From the NCBI GenBank assembly GCA_000817105.1, contig JUEP01000014.1:1-60725 (forward strand): a DNA stretch of 60,725 bases, read 5' to 3'. Positions 37,192 through 46,925 of the stretch are shown piece by piece; within the stretch, counting starts at the first letter, position 1, and each line of letters begins with the position of its first letter. The position numbers and the translations under genes were made by a program. Below the pieces are notes generated by a model. It saw nothing but the letters and a program-made list of their open reading frames with translations. It was not told where the DNA came from and ran no database searches. Source of the DNA: a marine actinobacterium MedAcidi-G3. GTDB taxonomy: Bacteria; Actinomycetota; Acidimicrobiia; Acidimicrobiales; Poriferisodalaceae.

Positions 37192-37300
37192 CGTTCGGTA
37201 AATCTAGACGCGTCTTTGACAGTTGAAGATGCTTCTTGAGGCATCACTATCTCGATGATGGAAAGATAAGGCTCTAGAAGCTGAGGAATAAGGGTAAAAG

Positions 37301-38083
37301 ATGCAACTTGACTTAGAGGGAAGACGCGCAGTTGTCACTGGTGCCAGCCTAGGAATCGGCGCTGCGACCGCCCGACTCCTAGCTGATATGGGTGCGGAAG
37401 TTGAATTCTGTGCTCGAAATGAGAACGCCATAAGAGACTTATCGACATATGACCCGACCGGGAACGGTTCGCTAAAAGGTCATGTGGCAGATATGGGAAA
37501 TCGGGAGTCGGTTGAAGAATTTGTATCCACAGTCAGCGAAAGCGGACCAATCTCAATTTTAGTGAACAATGTTGGAGCTTCGCCCTCTCGGAATTTTCAA
37601 TATATGACCGATGAGGAGTGGACAGAACTCCATGAACTCAATCTGATGTCAGCGGTTCGCTGTACACGACATTTTTTGCCTGATATGCGAAACCAGAAAT
37701 GGGGTCGTGTAATCATGATCGCAAGTGGAGCAGCTAAATACCCCGGCGCGGCGTTGGTTGATTATGCAGCGACGAAGGCAGCGATGATAGCTACCGGAAA
37801 GGCGCTCGCCGGAAAATACGGGAAAGATGGCGTGCTCGTAAATTCAGTACTGCCGGGGCTGATCCACACTGCAATGTGGGATCGAGCGGCAGGAGAAGTT
37901 GCCGACGCCAGTGGTGCCAGGCCCGAAGAGGTTCTTGCGAACAACTCCAGGAGTGTCCCCGTTGGACGCTACGGAACTGCTGAAGAGGTAGCCAACGTGA
38001 TTGCGTTTCTTTGTTCTGAAGCGGCATCGTATGTGAACGGTGCAGCCATTGATGTTGATGGCGGTCAAGGCACCCATGTGTGA
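37301..38083 (+). CDS. SDR family NAD(P)-dependent oxidoreductase
   Basis: A 260-aa classical short-chain dehydrogenase. Cofactor motif TGASLGIG is at residue 12, with NNVGAS, catalytic Ser region IASGAA and YAATK, and a C-terminal GAAIDVDGG. It is FabG-like in layout and could oxidise a hydroxyl substrate. It diverges from the flavoprotein and is convergent with the amidase. Confidence 0.9.
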   Translation: MQLDLEGRRAVVTGASLGIGAATARLLADMGAEVEFCARNENAIRDLSTYDPTGNGSLKGHVADMGNRESVEEFVSTVSESGPISILVNNVGASPSRNFQYMTDEEWTELHELNLMSAVRCTRHFLPDMRNQKWGRVIMIASGAAKYPGAALVDYAATKAAMIATGKALAGKYGKDGVLVNSVLPGLIHTAMWDRAAGEVADASGARPEEVLANNSRSVPVGRYGTAEEVANVIAFLCSEAASYVNGAAIDVDGGQGTHV

Positions 38084-38103
38084 TCGCTGAATAAACTTAT
38101 GCT

Positions 38104-39546
38104 CTAGAAACCTTTCGGTTTTTGGAAGCCTCCAAGGGCTTCTTGCAGAAAGCGGCCAGCCGCTAACGTTGTGCGGTCCTCTAAGAACGGGCCTGCTATC
38201 TGTACCCCGACAGGTTTCGAGTTGATTTGACCGATTGGAACAACGGTTGATGGAAGCCAAGAAACGCCGGTCAGTCCGACCCATTTGAGTTGGTCTGTGT
38301 ATGGCCGTTGTTGTTCATCTACTTGGACCGTTCGACCAGTAAAAGGGCTGGAATGATCATGTCGGATTGCTTCAGTCAAAGTGACCGGCATTAATACAAC
38401 ATCGAAGGATTCGAAGAACTGCTGCCAACGGTTTCTTTGTTGCATGCGTCGCTCGTGCCAACTCAACCACTCGCGGTGGCGCATCGACGCATACGCAATT
38501 CCCAATTCACCTTGGGGTTCTTCATTGCTAGCGGCGTGCTCCTCAATCTCAGACAAAGTCCATGTCGCAGCTTCTGCTGCTGACAGCAGATGATTGTAGG
38601 TGTCGACTGCTTTTTCAAAGGTGAAACCTGGCCGAGCCTCATAGTCAACGTGAGCACCGGCGCCTTCGAACGCAGCTGCTGCACCTAGCAAGAGAGTCCG
38701 GTATGCGTCACTGATCGGCGCAGTCTCTTCATCGATCCAGACGGCGACGCGAAAATCTTTGACTTGTTCATGGCGCGGTGCGGGCAATGTAAGGGAATAG
38801 GCCAGCTGGTTCCATGAATCTGGGCCTGCTAGTAGATCGAGGGCCATTTCGAGATCGTCGACGTCGCGAGCCATCGGTCCGGCGACAGCAATATCCGCTT
38901 GACTGAGAGTTCCAGGCATTCCTGGTATTTGTCCGAGCGCTGAGACAACGCCGTAGCTCGGTTTGTGTCCGCATACTCCCGACCAGTGGCAAGGAGTCCG
39001 AATCGAACCGCCAATATCTGAACCCAATTCAAGCGGGGTGTATCCGGCTGCGAGGGCTGCGCTGGATCCACCAGATGACCCTCCTGGAGTGCATTCGATG
39101 TCGTAAGGGTTGGCTGTTGTTCCATAGACCTTGTTGTACGACTGAAGATCGCCTGCCCAAATCGGAAGATTTGTTTTGCCAAAAACAACTGCTCCCGCTT
39201 CTTTGTATCTGGCGACAGGAGTTGCGTCTTGGTCGGGAACGAAATCAGCTAGGTCAGGGGACCCAGAAGTAGTGATGACACCCTCAGTTTGAAAGCTGTC
39301 TTTAATCGTTATAGGGACTCCGTGGAGTGGTCCTAACTGATCGCCCCGGGCGACGGCTTGATCAGCTTCGTCAGCTGCAATGAGCGCCCGTTCGGCGTCC
39401 AAAGTGACCACCGCGTTGATAGGGCCGTCAAGGTTGTCAACACGCGTTAAGGCCGCCTCCAGCAACTCTCGGCTGGACACATTCCCAGAGGCGATCGCTC
39501 TAGCGGTTTCTATTGCGGTGCTGTAGCTGTATTCAGTCACGGACAC
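38104..39546 (-). CDS. Amidase signature family hydrolase
   Basis: A 480-aa AS amidase. Triad residues are in PITIKDSFQTEG, PGGSSGGSSAAL and GSDIGGSIRTPC. It shares GDLQSYNKVYG and the active-site context with the 28.5-kb amidase (see that entry). It diverges from the CoA-transferase fusion across a 158-nt region holding an inverted repeat. Substrate unknown. Confidence 0.9.
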   Translation of the reverse strand: MSVTEYSYSTAIETARAIASGNVSSRELLEAALTRVDNLDGPINAVVTLDAERALIAADEADQAVARGDQLGPLHGVPITIKDSFQTEGVITTSGSPDLADFVPDQDATPVARYKEAGAVVFGKTNLPIWAGDLQSYNKVYGTTANPYDIECTPGGSSGGSSAALAAGYTPLELGSDIGGSIRTPCHWSGVCGHKPSYGVVSALGQIPGMPGTLSQADIAVAGPMARDVDDLEMALDLLAGPDSWNQLAYSLTLPAPRHEQVKDFRVAVWIDEETAPISDAYRTLLLGAAAAFEGAGAHVDYEARPGFTFEKAVDTYNHLLSAAEAATWTLSEIEEHAASNEEPQGELGIAYASMRHREWLSWHERRMQQRNRWQQFFESFDVVLMPVTLTEAIRHDHSSPFTGRTVQVDEQQRPYTDQLKWVGLTGVSWLPSTVVPIGQINSKPVGVQIAGPFLEDRTTLAAGRFLQEALGGFQKPKGF

Positions 39547-39586
39547 CCTCCATGTTTGGAATCGTTACTGCTTCTTCACCTTAATA

Positions 39587-39602
39587 GTTTCATTAGTGAA
39601 AC
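39587..39602. promoter_or_regulatory. Palindromic operator candidate
   Basis: GTTTCATTAGTGAAAC is an inverted repeat with 6-nt perfect arms and a TTAG centre. It sits in the 158-nt divergent region between the amidase (39546) and CoA-transferase fusion (39705). The size and A/T-rich centre suit a TetR- or GntR-type site; no regulator gene is nearby. Confidence 0.35.
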
Positions 39603-39704
39603 AACCCACAGAAGCTCCAATGTGAGTGCTCGGTGTGGGGGCTTCGTAACTAGGTAACTCAATGATGAATTATGTTGTGATTCTCTAAGAGGGGGAAGAA
39701 CTCG

Positions 39705-42134
39705 ATGTTGTCGCCATACAGAGTGCTGGATCTGACAGATGAAAAAGGGCAGTTAGCTGGTGCGATGTTGGCCGATGCTGGTGCCGAAGTGATTTTGATT
39801 GAGCCACCTGGAGGTTCCGTTGCTCGGACCCTCGGACCATGGGTGGATGGGAAAGAAGGAGATCCGGAGTTTTCTTTAAGGTTCTGGGCGTATAACCGAG
39901 GCAAAAAAGGCGTCGTATTAGACTTAGACGACGAGGTGGATAAAGCCAAGTTCTTAGATTTGGTGCGCTCCGCCGACCTGTTGATAGAGAGCTATCAGCC
40001 GGGTTACATGGCTGAAAAAGGTTTCTCCGTTGCAGAGCTACACAAGCATAATCCTGGCTTAATTGTGACGTCTATAAGTGCTTTTGGTCAAAGCGGACCG
40101 AAAGCTGACTGGCTTGCAACAGATATCACCATCGGAGCGGCATCGTTGGTAACGAATTTGGTAGGCGATAACGACCGGCCACCGCTTCGGGTTCCGTTAG
40201 ATCAATCATGGATGCATGCTTCTTTAGACGCTGCTGTCGGAAGCCTGATCGCCCTTCATGAACGGGTTCGTTCTGGTTACGGACAACACGTTGACGTCAG
40301 TGCTCAGCAGGCTTTTACGGCTGCAACGCAATCGATGTCGTTGTGTTCGCTGTATAACTCGCCTGAGGTGATCCGATTTAGTGGAGGACTGTCTTTAGGG
40401 CCCTTCACAGTTCGTCTTCGCTCTCCGGCGTCCGATGGATATGTATCAGCCACCATCCTCTTCGGCGAAGGAATTGGCCCATTCACTCGGAGACTTTTTG
40501 AATGGATCTTCGAAGAGGGAATGTGTGAGGAGGAGGACGTAGAAATTGATTGGATCAACTTTGTCGACGGTGTGATGACTGGCCAGATAGGTCTAGGCGA
40601 ATATGACCGACTTCAAGAAGTAGCCGCCCAATTCACAGCTACCAAAAGCAAAGAAGAGCTGCTTCAAGCGTCAATAGAGAAGCGCTTGCTCATTGTTCCC
40701 ATAACTACCGTCGAAGATGTTGTGAAATCTGAACAATATGCGGATCGACAATTCTGGAGAGATATCGAACATCAACAGTTCGGGCCGGTCAGGTACCCAG
40801 GTCCCTTCGCCAAACTCTCCTCAACACCATTAAAGCTAGACACCCCACCCCCACAGTTAGGTCAACACAGCACCGAAGTCTTTGCTGTCGAAAGAGCCAT
40901 TGAGGAGCAGAAAAGTCTTAATCCGACGGATGGCAGTGACCTCCCGCTATCAGATGTGAAGGTCCTTGACCTGATGTGGGTGATGGCAGGCCCTGCTGCT
41001 AGTCGAGTGCTTGCAGATTGGGGAGCGAACGTTATCCGTGTTGAATCAGCTAACAAGGTGGAGACGGCCCGGACCATACAACCGTTCCTAAACGAGGAGG
41101 GAGGCGCAGACAATAGCGGGTTATTCCAAAATATGAATGCCGGCAAAACTGGTCTAACTCTAGATATGTCTAAGGCTGAGAGTCGAGAAGTTATTCTTGA
41201 CCTTGTTAAGTGGGCAGACGTCGTATGTGAATCTTTCTCGCCTAAAGCGATGGCAGCTTGGGGTCTGAGCTATGAAGACCTTCGCGAAGTCAACCCTTCC
41301 GTGATTATGACGAGTAGCTGCCTGTTCGGGCAGACGGGTCCCTTATCAAGTCTGGCGGGATACGGAACGATGGGTGCATCCATGTCGGGCTTCTACGACA
41401 TGACGGGTTGGCCAGACCGTGACCCAGCCGGAGTTTTTGCGGCCTATACCGATTATGTTTCCCCACGTTTTCTTGCCGCAGCAATTCTTTCGGCTCTAGA
41501 TCATCGCCGCAGAACCGGTGAAGGTCAGTACATTGATCTCGCCCAAGCTGAGGCGACAGTCCCGTTGATGGCTCCCGCTGTCTTGGATTACACAGTAAAT
41601 GGCAAGTTGCCCGAAAAGCTTGGCAACAAACACCCTGTTATGAGCCCCCACGGTGTTTATCCCGTTGCCGGTGAGGATCAATGGATAGCGGTCGCTTGCG
41701 AAACTCAAGAACAGTGGGAACGACTGTCGGAAGTTCTCGGACATAAAGAGTGGACGGCATTGGATGAAGGTCAACGAAGAGAGCTAGAGCAGCAGATAGA
41801 TGACGCTATTGCTTCGTGGACGAGTGCGTTGAGCGGCAGCAAAGCTCAAGAACTTATGCAGAGCGCAGGAATCCCTGCCCATTGCGTTCAAAACTCAGCG
41901 GACTTGGTAGATGACCCTCAACTCAAGCATCGGCGACACTTCCGGGAAGTGACGAGCGCGACTCACGGAACAGTGTTTGTAGAAGGCACCCGCTTCCAAA
42001 TGTCGCGAAGTGTGGATGAAATAACGGACTCAGGCCCCACCTATGGTCAACACACGTTCGAGGTCCTTGAAGGAATTCTTGGATATGACGCTGAAAAGAT
42101 TGCGGAGTTAGCCGTCGCTGGTGTTTTGGAGTGA
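39705..42134 (+). CDS. Tandem CaiB/BaiF CoA-transferase fusion (two family III domains)
   Basis: An 809-aa polypeptide made of two family III CoA-transferase domains. Domain 1 (about 1-395) begins YRVLDLTDEKGQLAGAMLADAGAEVI and retains an Asp in LATDITIGAASL. Domain 2 (about 405-809) begins VKVLDLMWVMAGPAAS and has LAGYGTMGASMSGF, a Gly where family members have Asp. Family III enzymes work as interlocked dimers, so a fused pair can form a pseudo-dimer with one active site. The acid donor is unknown. Confidence 0.9.
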   Translation: MLSPYRVLDLTDEKGQLAGAMLADAGAEVILIEPPGGSVARTLGPWVDGKEGDPEFSLRFWAYNRGKKGVVLDLDDEVDKAKFLDLVRSADLLIESYQPGYMAEKGFSVAELHKHNPGLIVTSISAFGQSGPKADWLATDITIGAASLVTNLVGDNDRPPLRVPLDQSWMHASLDAAVGSLIALHERVRSGYGQHVDVSAQQAFTAATQSMSLCSLYNSPEVIRFSGGLSLGPFTVRLRSPASDGYVSATILFGEGIGPFTRRLFEWIFEEGMCEEEDVEIDWINFVDGVMTGQIGLGEYDRLQEVAAQFTATKSKEELLQASIEKRLLIVPITTVEDVVKSEQYADRQFWRDIEHQQFGPVRYPGPFAKLSSTPLKLDTPPPQLGQHSTEVFAVERAIEEQKSLNPTDGSDLPLSDVKVLDLMWVMAGPAASRVLADWGANVIRVESANKVETARTIQPFLNEEGGADNSGLFQNMNAGKTGLTLDMSKAESREVILDLVKWADVVCESFSPKAMAAWGLSYEDLREVNPSVIMTSSCLFGQTGPLSSLAGYGTMGASMSGFYDMTGWPDRDPAGVFAAYTDYVSPRFLAAAILSALDHRRRTGEGQYIDLAQAEATVPLMAPAVLDYTVNGKLPEKLGNKHPVMSPHGVYPVAGEDQWIAVACETQEQWERLSEVLGHKEWTALDEGQRRELEQQIDDAIASWTSALSGSKAQELMQSAGIPAHCVQNSADLVDDPQLKHRRHFREVTSATHGTVFVEGTRFQMSRSVDEITDSGPTYGQHTFEVLEGILGYDAEKIAELAVAGVLE

Positions 42135-42144
42135 TGAAGTTCGT

Positions 42145-43113
42145 TTAGGGCGGGGTGCTCGCGGCGGCTTGTCCTGTCAGGCCGCGATAGTTGCGATCCA
42201 AAAACCAACGTTGATAATCGCCGTACGTAATTGGTTCGTAGCGACTCGGGTTCTCAGAAGACACGGTGGTGGGTACCGGAATAACGATGGCGTCATCTCT
42301 TGCCCCGTAGAAAAAAGGCATTGCGTAACGATCAACTTCGGACAAGTTGCTGGCCCTATGAGCCGTAGATAGATAACGTCCGTTCGTCCAGCGTTTCAAC
42401 ATGTCGCCGCTGTTCACCACAAATGAACACGGCACCACAGATGGCTGAATCCATTCGTGGCCGGCGGGCCGAACCTCTAAACCCGGAACCTCGTTGGTCG
42501 GTAGGAACGTAAAGATTGAACTATCGGTGTGAGGAGCTAGACCCCATTCATTGTCCGTGTAGTCCATGACTGGGTAGTGCGACATACGAAGAGTGACACT
42601 CGGTATATCGAAATCGTTTTCGAAGAACCTGGGTTCCAGCTTCAGTGACATCGCTACTAACGGCATCAATGAACCGGCCAGACTCTGCATGGCTTCGATG
42701 TACTGGGCTGTTAACTCTGCGAAACCATCCATGTCGGGGTATTGATTACCTTCGCGATATCCGCCCTCATGAACGAAGAAAGCCTCGTTCTGGTTTGGCT
42801 TACGGACCTCTCCCGCTATCTCACTCGCATATGAAGTTCCGGCTCCCATTCCGAGGTAGCCGCCGTGAGTTCGGTCCATCGTGATTGCATCTTTTTGTGA
42901 TTGAGGAAGATCGTGTAATTCACGTGTGGCGTTATAGATCTCTTCAACCAAAGACCACTCAACGCCATGATTGATTATCGAAAAAAAGCCGGTGTTCTCC
43001 AGAGCCCGTCCTAACTGACCGGCTAACAGACTGATGCCATGGTCATCTCTGTCGATAAGTGGCTGAAGATCCAGCACAGGAATCAGTTCTGTCGAAGCCA
43101 CATCAGTTGACAT
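42145..43113 (-). CDS. 2-oxoglutarate/Fe(II)-dependent oxygenase (isopenicillin N synthase family)
   Basis: A 322-aa double-stranded beta-helix oxygenase. The N-terminal DIOX_N part has GFFSIINHGVEWSLVEEI; the iron ligands are the His and Asp of APHTDSSIF and the His of LSTAHRAS; the 2-oxoglutarate Arg follows in RYAMPFF. It hydroxylates or cyclises a small molecule; many bacterial relatives are annotated as isopenicillin N synthase-like without known substrate. It is convergent with the CoA-transferase fusion. Confidence 0.88.
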   Translation of the reverse strand: MSTDVASTELIPVLDLQPLIDRDDHGISLLAGQLGRALENTGFFSIINHGVEWSLVEEIYNATRELHDLPQSQKDAITMDRTHGGYLGMGAGTSYASEIAGEVRKPNQNEAFFVHEGGYREGNQYPDMDGFAELTAQYIEAMQSLAGSLMPLVAMSLKLEPRFFENDFDIPSVTLRMSHYPVMDYTDNEWGLAPHTDSSIFTFLPTNEVPGLEVRPAGHEWIQPSVVPCSFVVNSGDMLKRWTNGRYLSTAHRASNLSEVDRYAMPFFYGARDDAIVIPVPTTVSSENPSRYEPITYGDYQRWFLDRNYRGLTGQAAASTPP

Positions 43114-43178
43114 AATTTCCCCTCAAACTATTAAACAAACCTAGAACACCGAGTTGGGAGTCTCTTGAAACGGTCCAG

Positions 43179-43607
43179 TCAGGCCGGATCAATTGTTACT
43201 TCACGTTCGACGAATTTCCAGCCGCTCTCTGTTCGAGATAGCCGATCTCTGTAAACGCCAGTCACCCTGAAAAGGGCTGACTCGCCCTGCCCTGCGCTAT
43301 AAGCATTGAGGTAGCACTGCATGGTTGCCGTATCGCCGTTTCCCTCAATGACGAGGTTCCAATTCCAATGACGAGCCCGCCCCTGGTTCACCCCGAAGTG
43401 AGATTCTGCATACGAGCGAAGTGCATCCTTGCCTTCGTGAGTTCCTCCCAAAGGGGCGTCTTTCGGAAGTCCCACACAACTGAACTTTCCCTCAGGAACG
43501 AACGTCTCGACCCAGTCATCAATGTGACCGAAATCGATAGCAAAGTTGTAGCGAGCTAACAGTTGTCTGATTTCTTCGTAATCGTCTGCCTGGAGTGACA
43601 TTTGCAT
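43179..43607 (-). CDS. SnoaL-like / NTF2-fold protein
   Basis: A 142-aa protein of the SnoaL_4 type. It opens with IRQLLARYNFAIDFGHIDDWVETFVPEGKF, the standard helix-and-strand start, and the LYRVTG-like FRVTGVYRDRLSRTESGWKFVEREV end. Members are isomerases, hydratases or ring-hydroxylating beta-subunit relatives. It is 65 nt upstream of the oxygenase gene on the same strand, so they may act on one substrate. Confidence 0.82.
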   Translation of the reverse strand: MQMSLQADDYEEIRQLLARYNFAIDFGHIDDWVETFVPEGKFSCVGLPKDAPLGGTHEGKDALRSYAESHFGVNQGRARHWNWNLVIEGNGDTATMQCYLNAYSAGQGESALFRVTGVYRDRLSRTESGWKFVEREVTIDPA

Positions 43608-43650
43608 ACCTCCGCTGCAACCTTACGTTAGGGCTTGTCGGCCTAGCTCG

Positions 43651-44064
43651 TCACCCTGTCGCGATTTGATGAAGGTCCGCAGAAATTTCTCCCACCTCAG
43701 TACGAAGTCTTTTCAGCACACTGAGGCCGTCAATGCGTGTCCGCCATTCCTTTCGTTTCATTCGTTCAAGACGTTGAGAAATTGCATCTACGACATGCCC
43801 AATATCTGTTGGGACATTTTCCTGAGCCGGTATTTCACCGAGGGCTGACGCCAGATTGCGTAGACGTAGTCGAAGCTGATCTAGAACAGATTGGGTGGAT
43901 TCCCCGGTTGACCGAGGGACCCTCGAATTCAGAGTTCTAAAAAAATATTCAATGTCTGGGGGAGTGAGGCGTTCAACTTCCAGGCCGGCTATGTGTTCGG
44001 ATCTATTCATGGCAACGTTGACCTTGGCAACCAGGTAAGGCGGCAATGACTTTGTTTGTCGCAT
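43651..44064 (-). CDS. Uncharacterised basic protein
   Basis: A 137-aa protein I do not recognise. From ATG 44064, with AGGAG 4 nt upstream, it is rich in Arg, Leu and Glu with extended helical stretches such as VLDQLRLRLRNLASALGEI and ISQRLERMKRKEWRTR, possibly a coiled coil. The frame can be extended to 44103. It lies between the SnoaL-like gene and the divergent oxidoreductase. It could be spurious, but codon use and the ribosome site favour a gene. Confidence 0.55.
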   Translation of the reverse strand: MRQTKSLPPYLVAKVNVAMNRSEHIAGLEVERLTPPDIEYFFRTLNSRVPRSTGESTQSVLDQLRLRLRNLASALGEIPAQENVPTDIGHVVDAISQRLERMKRKEWRTRIDGLSVLKRLRTEVGEISADLHQIATG

Positions 44065-44153
44065 TGACTCCTGACATGAGTTGAATTTACTCCGACAGCC
44101 CAAGAGAGTTCATTGGTACGGTGCAATTCATTCGTAAATCCGAAAGGAACGAC

Positions 44154-45143
44154 ATGCGAGCATGGCGACTAACCGAATTGGGCGACCCGTGGGACGTTCT
44201 GTCTCTCCAAGAGGTTGAATCTCCAACACCGGGTGTAGGTGAAGCGAGAGTTCAAGTTTCGGCCAGTGATTTGAACTTCGCTGACATTCTTCAATGTCAA
44301 GGCCAGTATCAAGTCAGGTTGGATCCGCCGTTTACTCCTGGAATGAGTGTCGCAGGTACCGTCGTTGAGGCGGGTTCTGAGTGTGGGTTAGAGGTTGGCG
44401 ACCGCGTACTTGGAATGACTGCTTCGGGTTGGGGTGGCTACGCAGAAGAGGCGTTGGTCCGGGGGCATGAGATGCGGATTATCCCAGACAATGTTTCGTT
44501 ACCGGCCGCAGCCGCAATGAATGTCATCTATGGGACCGGTTGGACGGCGCTTCACCGACGAGGACAAATGCAGCCAGGTGAGACGGTGTTGGTGCTAGCC
44601 GCGGCTGGAGGCGTGGGTTCAGCTGCCGTGCAGATGGCAAAAGCGCATGGCTGCGTTGTCATTGCCGCCGCAGGTGGTCAGGACAAAGTTGACGTATGTA
44701 AGTCGCTGGGTGCGGACGTGGTAGTCGACTACAACTCCGAGGACTTATACGACAAGGTTATGGAAGCGACCTCAGGTAGAGGATGCGACCTGATTTATGA
44801 CCCGGTCGGAGGGGAATACTTTGATATAGCTAGACGACTTGTCGCGTGGGAAGGTCGACTGTTGGTTGTTGGGTTTGCAAGTGGTGATATACCCGTTGCG
44901 CCCGCCAACCACGTGTTAGTCAAAAATTATTCAGTCGTAGGCGTACATATGGGCGGATACAAAGGTCGCATGGATGAAGTCTTAGACGATTGCTATGAGG
45001 AGCTCTGGGAGCTTGTTGGCTCAGGAGCTTTGGATCCACTGGTAAGTAAAGAGCTCACCCTCGATAATTTGATGGAAGGTTTGGTTGACTTGTCATCACG
45101 AAAAACGACGGGTCGAGTGATGCTTCGGCCGGACATGAACTGA
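44154..45143 (+). CDS. NADPH:quinone reductase-like zinc-independent MDR oxidoreductase
   Basis: A 329-aa medium-chain dehydrogenase/reductase of the quinone oxidoreductase branch. It has SDLNFADILQCQGQYQ, the PFTPGMSVAGTV sequence and the NADPH fold VLAAAGGVGSAAVQMAKA. The structural-zinc cysteines of alcohol dehydrogenases are absent. It reduces quinones or alpha,beta-unsaturated carbonyls with NADPH. ATG 44154 has AAAGGAACG upstream; the open frame to 44121 is unlikely to be used. Confidence 0.88.
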   Translation: MRAWRLTELGDPWDVLSLQEVESPTPGVGEARVQVSASDLNFADILQCQGQYQVRLDPPFTPGMSVAGTVVEAGSECGLEVGDRVLGMTASGWGGYAEEALVRGHEMRIIPDNVSLPAAAAMNVIYGTGWTALHRRGQMQPGETVLVLAAAGGVGSAAVQMAKAHGCVVIAAAGGQDKVDVCKSLGADVVVDYNSEDLYDKVMEATSGRGCDLIYDPVGGEYFDIARRLVAWEGRLLVVGFASGDIPVAPANHVLVKNYSVVGVHMGGYKGRMDEVLDDCYEELWELVGSGALDPLVSKELTLDNLMEGLVDLSSRKTTGRVMLRPDMN

Positions 45144-45159
45144 TTTAGCTTCGAAGTCC

Positions 45160-46110
45160 TTAAGCCGAAACTCGAACCTCTCCCACCGCAGTGCCCGCCC
45201 AATTTTGAAGAATTGTTGGCTCGGCGAAATCGATGGACCCCAAGCGGTCTAGTACCCACTCAGCAGCCTTTTCGGCGGCACGAGCTTGACCATCGCGGGC
45301 TTTGAGGGCGAAAGCGAAGCCGGCGCGCAAATCGACACCACAAAAGACACCCTCAGCTCCCGTCTTTACAGCGGCGTCTCCTTCAGCTGATTCCATTAGC
45401 CGAGTGCATGCGCGGTCTGTTCCGGCTACGAGGAATGGTTCTTCGACCATGGCTTGTAGCAGTCGTTTCCCCGAACCTCGCGAACGAAGTTGAGACCAGC
45501 CACCAGCCAAATGACTTAGTGGTATTGACCAAACAGGCGCCCCGCAACCATCCACTCCGGGTGTTTGGGCGCTCAAGCCAATTCGGCAGAAGTCCTCTAC
45601 CGCCGGAGTCACGAGACGATTCATCACCGGATGGCTGGGCGATATGTATCCAGAGACACCTGCATCCAAATGTCGAGCCATTGCAACAAAACCTGTGTGC
45701 TTACCAGAGCAATTATTGTGACGGCTATCAGGGGTGATCCCAGCAAGCATCAAGTCTTGAGCAGCTTGAGGGTGTGATGGGGCATGGGCGCCGCACTCGA
45801 GAACAGCGTGAGAAAATCCCATGAGCTCTAGCCAGCGGTCAACTACTTGCACGTGCCGGGATTCACCGTTGTGACTCGAACACGCAACTGCGAGTTGTTC
45901 AGTTGTGAGATTCTCTGCATCAGCTACGCCTTCGGTCACTAGAGGCGTTGCTTGAATAGGTTTTAAAGCTGAACGAGGGAGTGTTGGTCTACTTGGTTCG
46001 CCCCAACCCTCAACTAATTTTCCGGTGCTATCGACTAGTGCGATGTCAACCAGATGAATACTTTCGACAGTTAATCCTCTTGTGACCTCGACAACTAGCG
46101 GATCGTTCAC
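45160..46110 (-). CDS. L-asparaginase, Rhizobium etli type
   Basis: A 316-aa asparaginase of the R. etli AnsA-like (ReAV) class, unrelated to the E. coli type. The N-terminal RSALKPIQA carries the Ser-Lys pair and ACSSHNGESRH the second Ser. HNNCSGKHTGF and DGCGAP supply the Cys, Lys and Cys that form the zinc-type site in that structure. It releases ammonia from asparagine, suggesting nitrogen scavenging. It starts with GTG. Confidence 0.88.
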   Translation of the reverse strand: MNDPLVVEVTRGLTVESIHLVDIALVDSTGKLVEGWGEPSRPTLPRSALKPIQATPLVTEGVADAENLTTEQLAVACSSHNGESRHVQVVDRWLELMGFSHAVLECGAHAPSHPQAAQDLMLAGITPDSRHNNCSGKHTGFVAMARHLDAGVSGYISPSHPVMNRLVTPAVEDFCRIGLSAQTPGVDGCGAPVWSIPLSHLAGGWSQLRSRGSGKRLLQAMVEEPFLVAGTDRACTRLMESAEGDAAVKTGAEGVFCGVDLRAGFAFALKARDGQARAAEKAAEWVLDRLGSIDFAEPTILQNWAGTAVGEVRVSA

Positions 46111-46176
46111 AGCACCAGTCTTTCAGAGCACGCCATCTAGCGTGCTGCAAGAATTACGTTTGTCGAAAGGTAACCC

Positions 46177-46920
46177 ATGGGAACACTAGATGGACGTTTA
46201 GCGTTAGTAACCGGCGCTAGTCGAGGAATCGGTGAACATTGCGCACGTTCGTTGGCTGGACAAGGCGCCCGGGTGGCTATAGCCGCACGGTCAGAGTCGG
46301 ATTTGGCTCGAGTAGCAAAAGACCTCCCTAACGACCCTGTGGTCTTAGCCGCAGATTTAGCACTGCCAGGCGCAGGGGCCGAGCTTGCCGCCGCCGCCAT
46401 CGAAGCGCTCGGAGGAGTAGACATCCTGGTAAATAACGCTGGCGTAAGCGAAATCAAAGGGCAGGACGAAATGGTCATGCGGTTGAATTATCACGCGCCA
46501 CTTGAAACCACTAAGGCGCTTGTTCGTCAGATGTCAGAACGAGGTCACGGTTCTGTGATCCATATGTCCTCTGTTGCTGGGGCAACTGGTGTGGCTGAAC
46601 TCCCGACATACGGTGCCACCAAAGCTGCATTGGATTCGCTGACTAGAAGCCAAGCTGCGCAATACGGAAAACATGGAGTTCGAATCAACGCTGTAGCGCC
46701 AGGTTTGATTATCACCGAAATGTGGGAAGAAGGACGCAAAACTCCGGGCCTAGCTGCAGGTCTTGCCGATCACATCGCGCTTGGCCGGTGGGGGGATCCC
46801 CGCGAAATCAGTTCTGTCGTAGCGTTCTTGGCGAGCGACGATGCCAGTTATGTGACGGGACAGACCATTGTGGTAGATGGAGGATTTCATGGAGTCACGG
46901 CATGGGGTGACTACTTGTGA
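46177..46920 (+). CDS. SDR family oxidoreductase
   Basis: A 247-aa short-chain dehydrogenase. It has TGASRGIG, NNAGVS, catalytic Ser in HMSSVAG, YGATK, and GQTIVVDGG near the end. It is FabG-like; substrate unknown. GAAAGGTAACCC lies upstream of the ATG. It diverges from the asparaginase and converges with the CoA ligase. Confidence 0.9.
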   Translation: MGTLDGRLALVTGASRGIGEHCARSLAGQGARVAIAARSESDLARVAKDLPNDPVVLAADLALPGAGAELAAAAIEALGGVDILVNNAGVSEIKGQDEMVMRLNYHAPLETTKALVRQMSERGHGSVIHMSSVAGATGVAELPTYGATKAALDSLTRSQAAQYGKHGVRINAVAPGLIITEMWEEGRKTPGLAAGLADHIALGRWGDPREISSVVAFLASDDASYVTGQTIVVDGGFHGVTAWGDYL

Positions 46921-46925
46921 GTAGT

